Positions 26,941 through 35,964 of a stretch of DNA of 64,000 nt are shown here, piece after piece. The DNA comes from an uncultured Roseburia sp. GTDB taxonomy: Bacteria > Bacillota > Clostridia > Lachnospirales > Lachnospiraceae. Each line of letters starts with the position of its first letter. Within the stretch, counting starts at the first letter, position 1. A model generated the notes under the pieces. The model made no database searches, had not been told where the DNA came from, and saw nothing but the letters and a program-made list of their open reading frames with translations. Made by a program: the position numbers and the translations under genes. The stretch covers positions 1-64,000 of the forward strand of contig CAJTOI010000004.1 of the NCBI GenBank assembly GCA_910577925.1. Direction: 5' to 3'.

Positions 26941-26969
26941 TTTTCAAAATTAATATTTTGGTATATGAT
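26941..26969 (+). promoter_or_regulatory. Possible promoter of the plus-strand glycosyltransferase pair
   Basis: TTTTCA (26941-26946), a 17-base spacer and TATGAT (26964-26969) lie ~85 bases before the first plus-strand gene, back to back with the minus-strand promoter. The -35 matches only 4 of 6 positions. The gene itself has AAAGGA as a ribosome binding site. Confidence 0.35.
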
Positions 26970-27053
26970 AAAAGTGATACCTTTTTTCATATATACTAAA
27001 TAAATATTTCACCCCCCATTTTATATATCGTTAAAAAATGAAAGGACTTTCCA

Positions 27054-28373
27054 ATGCAAAAAGTTTCTGTAATTATCCCTGTATACAACGGTGAGCACTA
27101 TCTGCGGCAATGTTTAGACAGTGTATGTAATCAAACTCTCAGAGAAATTGAAATAATCTGTGTAGATGACGGTTCATCAGATTCCTCATTTCAGATTTTG
27201 GAAGAATATCAGCGAAAAGATGATAGAATCCGTCTTTTTCAGCAGCAAAACAAATATGCCGGCACAGCCAGAAATTTAGGGAAAAAACATGCAGCCGGTG
27301 AATATTTAATGTTCTGGGACTGTGATGATTTCTTCGAGCCGGATGCCTTGGAAAAGCTTTACACAAAGGCCTCCTGTTTACAGGCAGATATTTGTGTATG
27401 TGGCGGAAACAAATATTTTCATAACACGCAGAAAACAGCTCCCAATGTTTCAAGTTATCTAAATCCGAAATATGTTTTAAATGAAGTGTTTAACAGAATG
27501 ACAAACGAAGATTATATCTTAAATTTTGCCAACGCAGTGCCCTGGAACAAAATGTTTCGGCGGCAATTTATCGAAAACATTCATTTAGATTTTCAGGAAA
27601 TCCGCAACGGAAATGATATCTATTTTACCCAATGTGCGCTTGTCCTGGCAGATCGCATTACGACGGTAAATGAAGGTCTCATTAATTACCGTGTAAATAA
27701 TGAGACAAGCCTGACCGGAACGCTTTCCAAATCGCCTTTGGTCCCCCTGAGCGCATGGATAAGTGTAGAAGAAAAACTTACAGAATTAAACGTTTTTCCG
27801 GAAAAAAGTTTTGTCAACAAAGTAATTGGAGCTATCACGGCTTTATTACGAAATGTAAAAGAACCCGAACCATTTATAGAAACAGTCCGTTTCCTTCGAA
27901 ATGAAGGTTTAGAAAAACTTCATATAAAAGAACGGGAAGAAGATTTTTATTATGTGAAATGGCACTATGAGTTCGTAAAACATTTAATGAATGATTCCTT
28001 AGAGGACTTTCAAACATACCTGATGCACCAGACCTATCTTCAGCTAACAGAGCGAACAGCAGAGAAAGCCATCCAGAATGTACGCCTTAAAAACCAGGGA
28101 AATGAAATAAAAAAACTCAAAGCAGAATGCAAAAAAGAAACTATCAAAAATGAAAAAGCGGAGAAAAAGCTAGAAAAGAAAAACAAAGAACTTGAAAAAA
28201 AGAACCGCGAACTTGAAAAAAAGAACCGCGAGCTCGAAAAAAAGGACAGGCAAATAGCCAAAGCACAAGATGAATTGGATAATATCCGCCATTCCTGGTC
28301 GTACAAAATCGGCCAGAAAATCGTGTGGCTACCAAGTAAGATAAAACAAATTTTTGCACGCAAAAAAAGATAG
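27054..28373 (+). CDS. Family 2 glycosyltransferase with C-terminal coiled coil
   Basis: A 439-residue protein. Residues ~5-215 form a GT2 domain with VIIPVYNGEHYLRQCL, VDDGSSDSS and the DxD-like FWDCDDFFEP. A helical region follows, then a charged coiled coil (~350-420) built from heptads ELEKKNR. It ends with WSYKIGQKIVWLPSKIKQIF and a basic tail, a motif shared with the next gene that may contact the membrane. It is transcribed opposite to nearly all neighbours. Confidence 0.88.
   Translation: MQKVSVIIPVYNGEHYLRQCLDSVCNQTLREIEIICVDDGSSDSSFQILEEYQRKDDRIRLFQQQNKYAGTARNLGKKHAAGEYLMFWDCDDFFEPDALEKLYTKASCLQADICVCGGNKYFHNTQKTAPNVSSYLNPKYVLNEVFNRMTNEDYILNFANAVPWNKMFRRQFIENIHLDFQEIRNGNDIYFTQCALVLADRITTVNEGLINYRVNNETSLTGTLSKSPLVPLSAWISVEEKLTELNVFPEKSFVNKVIGAITALLRNVKEPEPFIETVRFLRNEGLEKLHIKEREEDFYYVKWHYEFVKHLMNDSLEDFQTYLMHQTYLQLTERTAEKAIQNVRLKNQGNEIKKLKAECKKETIKNEKAEKKLEKKNKELEKKNRELEKKNRELEKKDRQIAKAQDELDNIRHSWSYKIGQKIVWLPSKIKQIFARKKR
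28167..28250 (+). repeat. Four 21-bp tandem repeats coding ELEKKNR heptads
   Basis: GAACTTGAAAAAAAGAACCGC is present twice without change (28188-28208, 28209-28229), flanked by diverged copies at 28167-28187 and 28230-28250. Each unit is one coiled-coil heptad, so copy-number change stays in frame and alters stalk length. Confidence 0.8.
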
Positions 28374-28437
28374 CTATCGCAATGTGTATCATAAATTAAA
28401 ACCGCAAATTTTTATTTTAAAAACGACAGGGAAAGCA

Positions 28438-30810
28438 ATGGAAAAAGAAAACAACGTTAAGGTTTCAATTATTATACCTATACACAATCTCGAACAATAT
28501 GTAGGAGATTGTATTGAAAGTGCAATAAATCAAACGCTAAAAGAAATTGAGATTATATGTTTCGACGATGCATCAACGGATAATTCTCCGGCAATTATTG
28601 AGAAATATTCAGAGAAAGATTCACGTGTAAAAATAGTCACCTACCCTGCAAACAAAAGTGCTTCGCAGGCAAGAAAAGACGGAGTCCTGCAGGCATCAGG
28701 CAAATATATTATGTTTCTGGATGGAGATGACTACTTAGAACCGAATGCCTGTGAAAAACTTTACGATGTGATTTCAAACGAAAACGTGGATATGGTTCAT
28801 TTTGGTACGAATATCATCAATTCGGGAAATGTGACCGAAAAACGCATTAAAAGTCTGGAAAAAAGATTATCTCCATATAATGGCAAGTTAGACGGAGAAA
28901 ATGTTTTCAAAGCATGTTTTATTGACAAAAAATATCGTTTTTCAATTTGGAATAAAATATATAAAGCAGAACTATGTAAAGAGGCTTTCCAATCTGTAAA
29001 AGACGGTAATTTCCCTAAAGCCCAAGATTTATATGCTTTTTTTATCCTCTGTTATCACGCAAAATCCTACTATGGCATAGAAGAAAAATTTTATAATTAC
29101 CGGTTCGGAGCCGGCATCACCTGTTCCAGGCAATTAAGTATAATGCAGCTGGACAGATACTGTACCGCTTTATTTGTCGCAGAAGCTATCCATGATTTTC
29201 TTCTGTCCAAAGACGAAAAAAGGTATCTGGATATCTCCGCAGAACTTCGGGAAAATCTTGTAACAGATTGTATCGAACAGTGGTATACTGCCATAAACAT
29301 CAATGATTCTGCAGCAGGTTTTGATGTCATATGTAAGTATTGGAATTCGATTGAGGTCGTGTCTAATTTATGCAAAAGACACTACCGAGAAAAAAAGCAG
29401 ATTGCTGAAAAAGTATTCGGTGCCGAATCCATAAAATGTACCGCTGGCAAAGAAATAAAAACTATTGGTATTTATTATCACCGTTATGCACTGGGCGGAG
29501 TACAGAGAGTAATCTCCTGTTTAATTCCAATATATTTGGAAATGGGATATAAAGTAGTTCTGCTCACAGATGAAATATCTGAAGGAGACGAATACGAATT
29601 GCCCGATGAAGTCACAAGAATCGTCTTGCCATCCGCACTGGCCATAAAAAAAGATGAATATGAAATCCGCGCAAAAGAGTTATTAAGAGTTATATCCGAA
29701 AATAAAATAGATGTCATATGCTACCAGGCAGCTTCCTGTCCAAAATTGATTTATGACATTCTTCTATTAAAGCTGAATGGTGTTCCGATCGTTCTCACTG
29801 TCCATGAATGCGCTTTCCAAAATATGCTGACACTGAATACAGAGATGGTTAACAGACCCTCCGTATATAAACTTGTTGATTATATGACAGTTTTATCCAG
29901 AGTTGAGGAATTATACTGGCAGGGATTTGGCATTAATGCTGTATATATACCTAATCCCATAACAAATCAAATTGTCGACAGACAACCTGAAGAAATAGAA
30001 AAAAATACCATTGTATGGGTCGGAAGATTAGACACAAGGACCAAGCGCTGCCTGGACGTAATCGATATAATGAAATATGTGATCGAAGACATCCCGGATG
30101 CAAAGCTGCTTGTTGTTGGGAATGAAGTATCTGCCGGTATCGTAGATCAAATGCAAAATAAAATAGGAAAAATGGGAATGGAGCGCAATATTGTTTTATG
30201 CGGCCATACTACAGATGTTGAATCTTATTACAGAAAAGCAGAAATTTATTTGCTGACGTCTATTTCCGAAAGTTTTTCAATGACTATTGCGGAAAGTAAA
30301 GCATTCGGTCTCCCCCTTGTATTGTATGAAATGCCCTTCCTTGAATTTTGCAGGGACAAGAGAGGATACCTTTCCGCTCCTCAGGGCGACAAAAGAAAAA
30401 TGGCTGAAAATATCGTAAATATTTTAACGGATGAAGGTTTAAAAGCAGCCTTACAAAAAGAAGCGCAGGAAAGCCTGAGGGCTTTTGGGGAATATGATTT
30501 AAAAGGCGCATGGAATAATGTCTTTCTTGGATTATCAAAACCCCATATGTCCCCCCAATATGATGAGAATTTTTGTATCTTATTAAACTCTATGCTACAG
30601 CATTATAATTATGGCGCAACCGTCAGCAACAATGAAAAAAAGGGGTTGAAGAAAAATATATCGAAATTATCGAATCAGTTGAACGAATCAAAAAATGCAA
30701 AAAAAACATGGGAATATAGGCTTGGGCATATCCTTTTATATATTCCCCGTCAGATTATATCGAAAACGCATCAATGGAGAAACAAATTACCGAAAATGCA
30801 ATCTCATTAG
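28438..30810 (+). CDS. Two-domain glycosyltransferase (GT2 plus GT4)
   Basis: ATG 28438 with AGGGAAAG upstream gives 790 residues; an earlier ATG at 28354 would overlap the previous gene. The N-terminal GT2 domain has SIIIPIHNLEQYVGDCI, FDDASTDNS and FLDGDDYLEP. The C-terminal GT4 domain starts near YHRYALGGVQRVISCL and has WVGRLDTRTKRC and TSISESFSMTIAESKAFGLPL (E-x7-E). The protein ends with a coiled coil and WEYRLGHILLYIPRQI, the tail motif of the preceding gene. Two successive sugars could be added by one polypeptide. Confidence 0.85.
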   Translation: MEKENNVKVSIIIPIHNLEQYVGDCIESAINQTLKEIEIICFDDASTDNSPAIIEKYSEKDSRVKIVTYPANKSASQARKDGVLQASGKYIMFLDGDDYLEPNACEKLYDVISNENVDMVHFGTNIINSGNVTEKRIKSLEKRLSPYNGKLDGENVFKACFIDKKYRFSIWNKIYKAELCKEAFQSVKDGNFPKAQDLYAFFILCYHAKSYYGIEEKFYNYRFGAGITCSRQLSIMQLDRYCTALFVAEAIHDFLLSKDEKRYLDISAELRENLVTDCIEQWYTAININDSAAGFDVICKYWNSIEVVSNLCKRHYREKKQIAEKVFGAESIKCTAGKEIKTIGIYYHRYALGGVQRVISCLIPIYLEMGYKVVLLTDEISEGDEYELPDEVTRIVLPSALAIKKDEYEIRAKELLRVISENKIDVICYQAASCPKLIYDILLLKLNGVPIVLTVHECAFQNMLTLNTEMVNRPSVYKLVDYMTVLSRVEELYWQGFGINAVYIPNPITNQIVDRQPEEIEKNTIVWVGRLDTRTKRCLDVIDIMKYVIEDIPDAKLLVVGNEVSAGIVDQMQNKIGKMGMERNIVLCGHTTDVESYYRKAEIYLLTSISESFSMTIAESKAFGLPLVLYEMPFLEFCRDKRGYLSAPQGDKRKMAENIVNILTDEGLKAALQKEAQESLRAFGEYDLKGAWNNVFLGLSKPHMSPQYDENFCILLNSMLQHYNYGATVSNNEKKGLKKNISKLSNQLNESKNAKKTWEYRLGHILLYIPRQIISKTHQWRNKLPKMQSH

Positions 30811-30828
30811 TTTCTAAGTGGGAATGGA

Positions 30829-30866
30829 GAAAAGGACAGAACCCAAAATTCGGTTCTGTCCTTTTC
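30829..30866. terminator. Bidirectional rho-independent terminator
   Basis: A 15-bp perfect stem (30829-30843 with 30852-30866) and an 8-base loop. The stem has AAAA on one side and TTTT on the other, so it can act in both directions between the convergent genes ending at 30810 and 30889. Confidence 0.8.
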
Positions 30867-30888
30867 CTAGATATCATTTTATTGTTGG

Positions 30889-32955
30889 TTATCGAACACT
30901 CCAATTTTCCCGATCACTAAAATCCAATGTATTCGCATAATAGATGTCACATTCATTTTTGATATTTCGCAATGTATTGTGTACAACATCTTCCTCTTTA
31001 ACACTATTATACACCGGGCGGTACTTTTCTATTCCCGGATGGGAATCAATTGTACTTTGGGAATATGCTGCAACCTTAATAATCATAAAACGGTCACTGT
31101 TGCTTACCGTATTGCCGGACACCTTCATATTCGACACACCACGCATCTCTATTACTAATGATTCATCCGGGCCTCCGGTAACTTTATCAATAATGTTGTT
31201 TGTAATGGAGCTATTCTGCCAGTTCATAGCACGGATTCCATAATACTTACAGTTGCGAATTGTATTTCCGGTTATTTCAATTTTCTTGTGTGCATATCCA
31301 TCAGAGTACATATGTGTACCAACTGCAGTCGGAACATTGTCAAAAACGTTATTCTGAATCACAACACCGTCATTGGCCGTTTTATCCATGCTGCTATAAG
31401 TACCGCTAAACCCACCTGTAATACTATCTGGCGTGTCGATATTAATTGCCTCCTTAATCGCTCCCGTATCCTTATATCCTGTAAATTTACAATTCTGCAC
31501 AACTACATTTTGTGACGCATCAAGTTCTATGAAATGTGCACCGCCGCTCATATTTTTAAATGTAATTCCATCTATCAACACATTTTTAGTATGCCCGATT
31601 AAAAGAGCGGAATTTTTCTTGTACTCTTTGTCAAAAACAACCGTCCCTGTTCCAATCAGTTTTATATCATGAACACCATTATATCCATAATATTTACCCG
31701 ACTTTTCCATTATAGACGGTGCTGCCAGCACAAATAATCCATAATTTCCGCTTGTGGTCGTAGCAGTGCTTTTGATCGTAACACCATCCGCAAAACGAAT
31801 TGTCGTATTAGACGGAACATATATTGTTTTCCATAAGCTATAAGTACCCGATGAAAGTATCAATTCACCGCCGCCTAAGCGCTCAAACAGCTCCATATAT
31901 GACATAATTGTAAAATAATTTTTTGAAGTACTGTTATAGTTTTGATTTTTCGTATAATTACCTGCATAAGGAGCAGAACTTGGTGAAATTGTATAAGAGC
32001 TGACAACACGCAGCTTAATCGGTTTCGACTTCTTTCCTTCTACTTTCTTGCCGTCTGCAGCGCGATATGCCGATACCTTATAATAATATGTGGAGCCTTT
32101 TACAATCGTATTATCAGTAAATTCTTTTGTACTTTTATTGGAAATTGTCCCAATTCTGGTATAACCTGTCGTTTCTGAATTGCTTCTATATATATAATAT
32201 CCGCTGCAACCAGATACAAACTTCCAAGTCAGCGTCGCAGAGTTTAGAGAATTTAACTCTATATTAACAATCTCCGCAGCTTCAGGAACTGAATATCCGC
32301 TCTTTGCTGCCGAAGTATCTCCCAGCACCGCTTTGCCATTTACATTCTTATAAGCTCTGATTTTAAAATAGTATGTTCTTCCACCGGCAAGATCTGTCAC
32401 ATTTGCGGAAACCGTATTTTTACCCGAAACAGTCTTTGCCAATGTATATTTACCGCTTTTGGAAGTGCTTCTATAAATACGATATCCACTTGCCCCAGAC
32501 ACAGCTTTCCATTTCAATTTCAATGTCTTATAATCAACGGATGTTATAGAAGAAATTGTCGTTTTGGCCGGTACCGGTTTCACGCTCACCACTTTAGAAT
32601 ATGAACCGTACTTTACACTGGAACCTTTTTTATAATAAGCACGAATTTTATAATAATATGTCTTTCCCGTTGTCAGTTTCTTATCTTTAAAAACCAATTT
32701 GCTATTCTTTTTAACTGTCGCAACTTTTTTGTATGATTTATTTTTATTAGTGCTCCGATATACCTCATATCCAGTGATTCCCTTTGCCGCTTTCCATTCT
32801 ACTTCCACTGAATTATATGTCTTAGATACCGCACTCACACCACTGACTATGGGAAGTTTAGCTGCTGCCTGACAGGTAACATCACTGCAAAGCATGATCC
32901 CAGTCACAATACACGCAATCAATAAAAACAGCATACTTTTAATCCTACGCTTCAT
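30889..32955 (-). CDS. Secreted protein with three Fn3-like repeats and a right-handed beta-helix
   Basis: A signal peptide (~1-30, ending near CQAAAK) is followed by three Fn3-type repeats (~33-318) with GYEVYRSTNKN and TYYYKIRAY motifs, then a parallel beta-helix (~340-688) of the pectate-lyase/PbH1 kind (repeats such as NVLIDGITFKNMSGG, ITGNTIRNCKYYGIR). Such helices are found in polysaccharide lyases, hydrolases and epimerases. No cell-wall sorting motif is seen. The Fn3 type is the one in the amidase at 42363-46871. AGGAGGG precedes ATG 32955. It may remodel the polymer made by the neighbouring TagF-like operon. Confidence 0.8.
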   Translation of the reverse strand: MKRRIKSMLFLLIACIVTGIMLCSDVTCQAAAKLPIVSGVSAVSKTYNSVEVEWKAAKGITGYEVYRSTNKNKSYKKVATVKKNSKLVFKDKKLTTGKTYYYKIRAYYKKGSSVKYGSYSKVVSVKPVPAKTTISSITSVDYKTLKLKWKAVSGASGYRIYRSTSKSGKYTLAKTVSGKNTVSANVTDLAGGRTYYFKIRAYKNVNGKAVLGDTSAAKSGYSVPEAAEIVNIELNSLNSATLTWKFVSGCSGYYIYRSNSETTGYTRIGTISNKSTKEFTDNTIVKGSTYYYKVSAYRAADGKKVEGKKSKPIKLRVVSSYTISPSSAPYAGNYTKNQNYNSTSKNYFTIMSYMELFERLGGGELILSSGTYSLWKTIYVPSNTTIRFADGVTIKSTATTTSGNYGLFVLAAPSIMEKSGKYYGYNGVHDIKLIGTGTVVFDKEYKKNSALLIGHTKNVLIDGITFKNMSGGAHFIELDASQNVVVQNCKFTGYKDTGAIKEAINIDTPDSITGGFSGTYSSMDKTANDGVVIQNNVFDNVPTAVGTHMYSDGYAHKKIEITGNTIRNCKYYGIRAMNWQNSSITNNIIDKVTGGPDESLVIEMRGVSNMKVSGNTVSNSDRFMIIKVAAYSQSTIDSHPGIEKYRPVYNSVKEEDVVHNTLRNIKNECDIYYANTLDFSDRENWSVR

Positions 32956-33007
32956 ACAAATCCCTCCTATAAATGATTATTTGCTTCTATTTTTAATATT
33001 CAAAAAA

Positions 33008-34189
33008 CTATAGGCTGCTGAAAAGTTTATTCCACTCTTCTACTGTTTTATCCATATCGAAATCTTTTGATTTTTCAATCGCATTCGTCGACATTTGCTG
33101 TCTCAATTCCTCATTATGTGCTAATGTAAGCATTGCTTCCGCAAACTTTCCCGTGTCAAATGCTTCCGGCAGGTATCCGGTCTTGCCATCCTCAATAATC
33201 AAATCCATAGCGCCCATATGATAAGCAATCACCGGCAGTCCAAACTCAAATGCCTCCATGATTACCATCGGCCACCCTTCCCATCTCGACGGAAGCAGGA
33301 AAATGGATGAGTTTAAATAATATCTCTCCGCCTCTGTTGTAAATCCGACAAAATTTATACGCTCCTCAATATGCCGTTCTTTCGCATTTTTCACAATCTG
33401 CTGAAACAGTTCTCCATCTCCTATAATATCAAGCACCCATTCATCATCCTGTTTACAAAATTCCTCAAAGGACTCCATCATAAGGTCAAGTCCCTTGGCA
33501 TACACAAATCTCGTTGCCATCAAAAAATGCTTTGATTTTATATCACATTTCTGCTCGCTGACAAAGCTTCTGGGATTAATTTTGACTTCCGTGTCAATTC
33601 CAAGAATCTCCTTATAATCTCTCTTATCATAATCACTCAATACAATATACCGATCCAATCTCGGCAGAAATTCCTGCAATAAGTTTGACTGCTTCCAGAA
33701 TACAACATTTGGCACTTCCAGGTATCCACTAAAACAATTATGCTGCCAACCAATTGTCTTCGCATTTAATTCAGGAGCAATCATTGCTAATCTCAAACTA
33801 AGCGATGCTGTTGTAATAATTATATCATAATCCTTTTCATTCAAATAGTCTATCCATTTTTCTCTTGTCTTTTTGGGAAAAATTGCATCTGCCAAAATAT
33901 GATTAAAACACTTTCGGTCAAAGAAACCCGTCTTATTATTCATAACTCTGGCAAATGAGCGCAAAAGATTTGCAGGTGTTTTATGACGATTTACAAATTC
34001 ATTATTGTCAATGAAATCAATCTTAATCTCCTCACTCATGTGATACATGTCGCGATTTTCTTTCATCCGGTCCTCATATACCATAATCGTTACATCATGT
34101 TTTTTCACAAGTTCATTTGCCAGCAAAGTAACAACTCGTTTTGTACCACCTAAATCAAATATTTTTGTAACCCATATACATATTTTCAT
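33008..34189 (-). CDS. Family 4 glycosyltransferase
   Basis: A 393-residue GT-B enzyme. The N-terminal lobe has WVTKIFDLGGTKRVVTLLANEL; the C-terminal lobe has ATRFVYAKGLDLMMESF, IIGDGEL and PSRWEGWPMVIMEAFEFGLPVI (E-x7-E). The length fits the family. It follows a TagF-like gene by 21 bases in the CDP-glycerol operon, so it may decorate that polymer or build its linkage unit. Confidence 0.88.
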   Translation of the reverse strand: MKICIWVTKIFDLGGTKRVVTLLANELVKKHDVTIMVYEDRMKENRDMYHMSEEIKIDFIDNNEFVNRHKTPANLLRSFARVMNNKTGFFDRKCFNHILADAIFPKKTREKWIDYLNEKDYDIIITTASLSLRLAMIAPELNAKTIGWQHNCFSGYLEVPNVVFWKQSNLLQEFLPRLDRYIVLSDYDKRDYKEILGIDTEVKINPRSFVSEQKCDIKSKHFLMATRFVYAKGLDLMMESFEEFCKQDDEWVLDIIGDGELFQQIVKNAKERHIEERINFVGFTTEAERYYLNSSIFLLPSRWEGWPMVIMEAFEFGLPVIAYHMGAMDLIIEDGKTGYLPEAFDTGKFAEAMLTLAHNEELRQQMSTNAIEKSKDFDMDKTVEEWNKLFSSL

Positions 34190-34210
34190 TATTCTCTTGG
34201 CGTTCTCCTT

Positions 34211-35509
34211 TTATATGGTAATGTTAAAGTAATCTAATACTCTTTGGCAGTAATTATCACATCTATTATGTGTTTTTTCACGCACTTTTTTTCTCTCTGT
34301 CGCATAAACATCCCTGCCGTCACGAATATCAGTCACAAAATCTTTGAAATCCTGCATATTATATATTTTCTTCCCTGGCATATATGCAAGCGGATCATCA
34401 AATACCCATCCTCTGGATTCTGTATACGCTTCATAGTCATCCAATGTAAAGCCTATCTGTTTATCTAAAAGCAAATAGTCAATCGCAACGGACGAATAAT
34501 CGGAAATAAGTGCATCCGAATAATGTATAAATTCATACAGCTGAATATCGTTCTCTGCCAAATCTTTGTTTTCCAGATACAGAATATTTGTAAGCTTATT
34601 CTCACCGAAATCATATGGTATCTGCAAATAATGCTTTTTAATAACAATGAGAATATGATTTTCCTTACAATGCTTATTCAAATCAATTAATTTTTCAGCG
34701 TCATCAATAATCGGTATATTAAACTCATTATTCAGCGTCTCTTCATTTAAACGCTCACTTGATGCGTGACGGTACGTCGGCATCCACAAAATCAATTTAT
34801 CACTGTCAGATTCCTTCAGTAGTCTCTCACAATATATTTTTGCCCGATCGGTTTCCCGAAGCATCATATCATAGCGCGGATATCCTATCGTCAAAAGCTT
34901 TTTGGAGCTGCATCCAAAAAAGTCCATTTTCGTTGTAATAAATGCGTCTCCAGGTATTAAGCAATAATCAAAAAATACTTTTCGCCCCTTTTTGTTTGCC
35001 TTATAGCCACATCCATGCCATAAATTTACAAATACCTGATTTTTTCTCGTCATCCCAATCCAGTTAAATGCCTGTGTATAAAAAATATACTTTGACGTAA
35101 GCGCATAACGGAATGCCTCCGCACGACGAATTTTAGATCCCTTTTTAAAATTACGGATAAACCTGACATTTTGCGTTACATATTTCTCATATTTCTCCGG
35201 TTCATGTACTAACCATATCAGTTCATATTTCCTATTGTATCCATTTGCAACCATATAGTCAAACAAGGCCCGACTGTTATCCGTAAAATCATCATTCGTT
35301 TCAAACAGAATACGATTTTCGACCAACTTAGGTGGAAATTTTTTTAAACGTTTGATAGCTCTTCCATCGTACAACGCATACGTAACATCTGCTAACATTG
35401 TATCATATAGCCCCAGCATTCCCTGTTTTGTTTTTATCTTTTTCCATTTACGCAATGTTTTTTTCAGTTTTGAAGGAATTTTTTTTATTTTTTTTAACTT
35501 TTTTAACAT
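34211..35509 (-). CDS. CDP-glycerol glycerophosphotransferase family protein (TagF/TagB-like), copy A
   Basis: A 432-residue teichoic-acid-type polymerase or primase. It begins with a Lys-rich amphipathic stretch (MLKKLKKIKKIPSKLKK) suited to peripheral membrane binding. Family motifs are VNLWHGCGYK (catalytic His), GYPRYDMM, WMPTYRH, SDYSSVAIDYLLLDK. It would transfer glycerol- or ribitol-phosphate from the CDP form. I chose ATG 35509 behind GGGAGGG over ATG 35530. It lies directly after tagD-like, and a second copy lies on the other side. Confidence 0.88.
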   Translation of the reverse strand: MLKKLKKIKKIPSKLKKTLRKWKKIKTKQGMLGLYDTMLADVTYALYDGRAIKRLKKFPPKLVENRILFETNDDFTDNSRALFDYMVANGYNRKYELIWLVHEPEKYEKYVTQNVRFIRNFKKGSKIRRAEAFRYALTSKYIFYTQAFNWIGMTRKNQVFVNLWHGCGYKANKKGRKVFFDYCLIPGDAFITTKMDFFGCSSKKLLTIGYPRYDMMLRETDRAKIYCERLLKESDSDKLILWMPTYRHASSERLNEETLNNEFNIPIIDDAEKLIDLNKHCKENHILIVIKKHYLQIPYDFGENKLTNILYLENKDLAENDIQLYEFIHYSDALISDYSSVAIDYLLLDKQIGFTLDDYEAYTESRGWVFDDPLAYMPGKKIYNMQDFKDFVTDIRDGRDVYATERKKVREKTHNRCDNYCQRVLDYFNITI

Positions 35510-35531
35510 GATTTCTTTCACCCTCCCCATT

Positions 35532-35951
35532 TCATGAAAAGTTTTTTAATTTTTCCCGCAACATAGTAGATGACGTATCTTTCGTATAAGGAAGGAACAT
35601 AAGTTTCACCCCCAAATTTTTCATTTCCTTCTCAGTTTGCTCCCACCGGGTATTCCCCTTCCAGTCATCACCGATATATATTTCGTCAAACCGTATCTGC
35701 TCCCACATTTTCTTTTTATCAAGTGTATCCGTGATGACCACTTCATCTACATACTTAATTGCTCTGACAATCTCTGCCCGTTCCTCCAGCGGGACAATCG
35801 GACTTTTATCTTTATATTCTTTCACCAACTCATCCGTATTGACTCCAACAATCAAATAGTCACAACATTTTTTAGCATTTTTAATCAAATTCAAATGTCC
35901 AATATGAAACATATCATACGTTCCCTGTGTATACCCTATGATTTTTCTCAT
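35532..35951 (-). CDS. tagD: Glycerol-3-phosphate cytidylyltransferase (TagD-like)
   Basis: A 139-residue cytidylyltransferase. GYTQGTYDMFHIGHLNL holds the HxGH nucleotide motif, and the later SSTMLREKL matches the conserved ISTTxIxxRI-type end. It makes CDP-glycerol from CTP and glycerol-3-phosphate for the two neighbouring TagF-like transferases. GAAAGGAAGAG serves as ribosome binding site. The product could in principle be another CDP-polyol, but glycerol is the most common for this short form. Confidence 0.92.
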   Translation of the reverse strand: MRKIIGYTQGTYDMFHIGHLNLIKNAKKCCDYLIVGVNTDELVKEYKDKSPIVPLEERAEIVRAIKYVDEVVITDTLDKKKMWEQIRFDEIYIGDDWKGNTRWEQTEKEMKNLGVKLMFLPYTKDTSSTMLREKLKNFS

Positions 35952-35964
35952 ATCTCTTCCTTTC

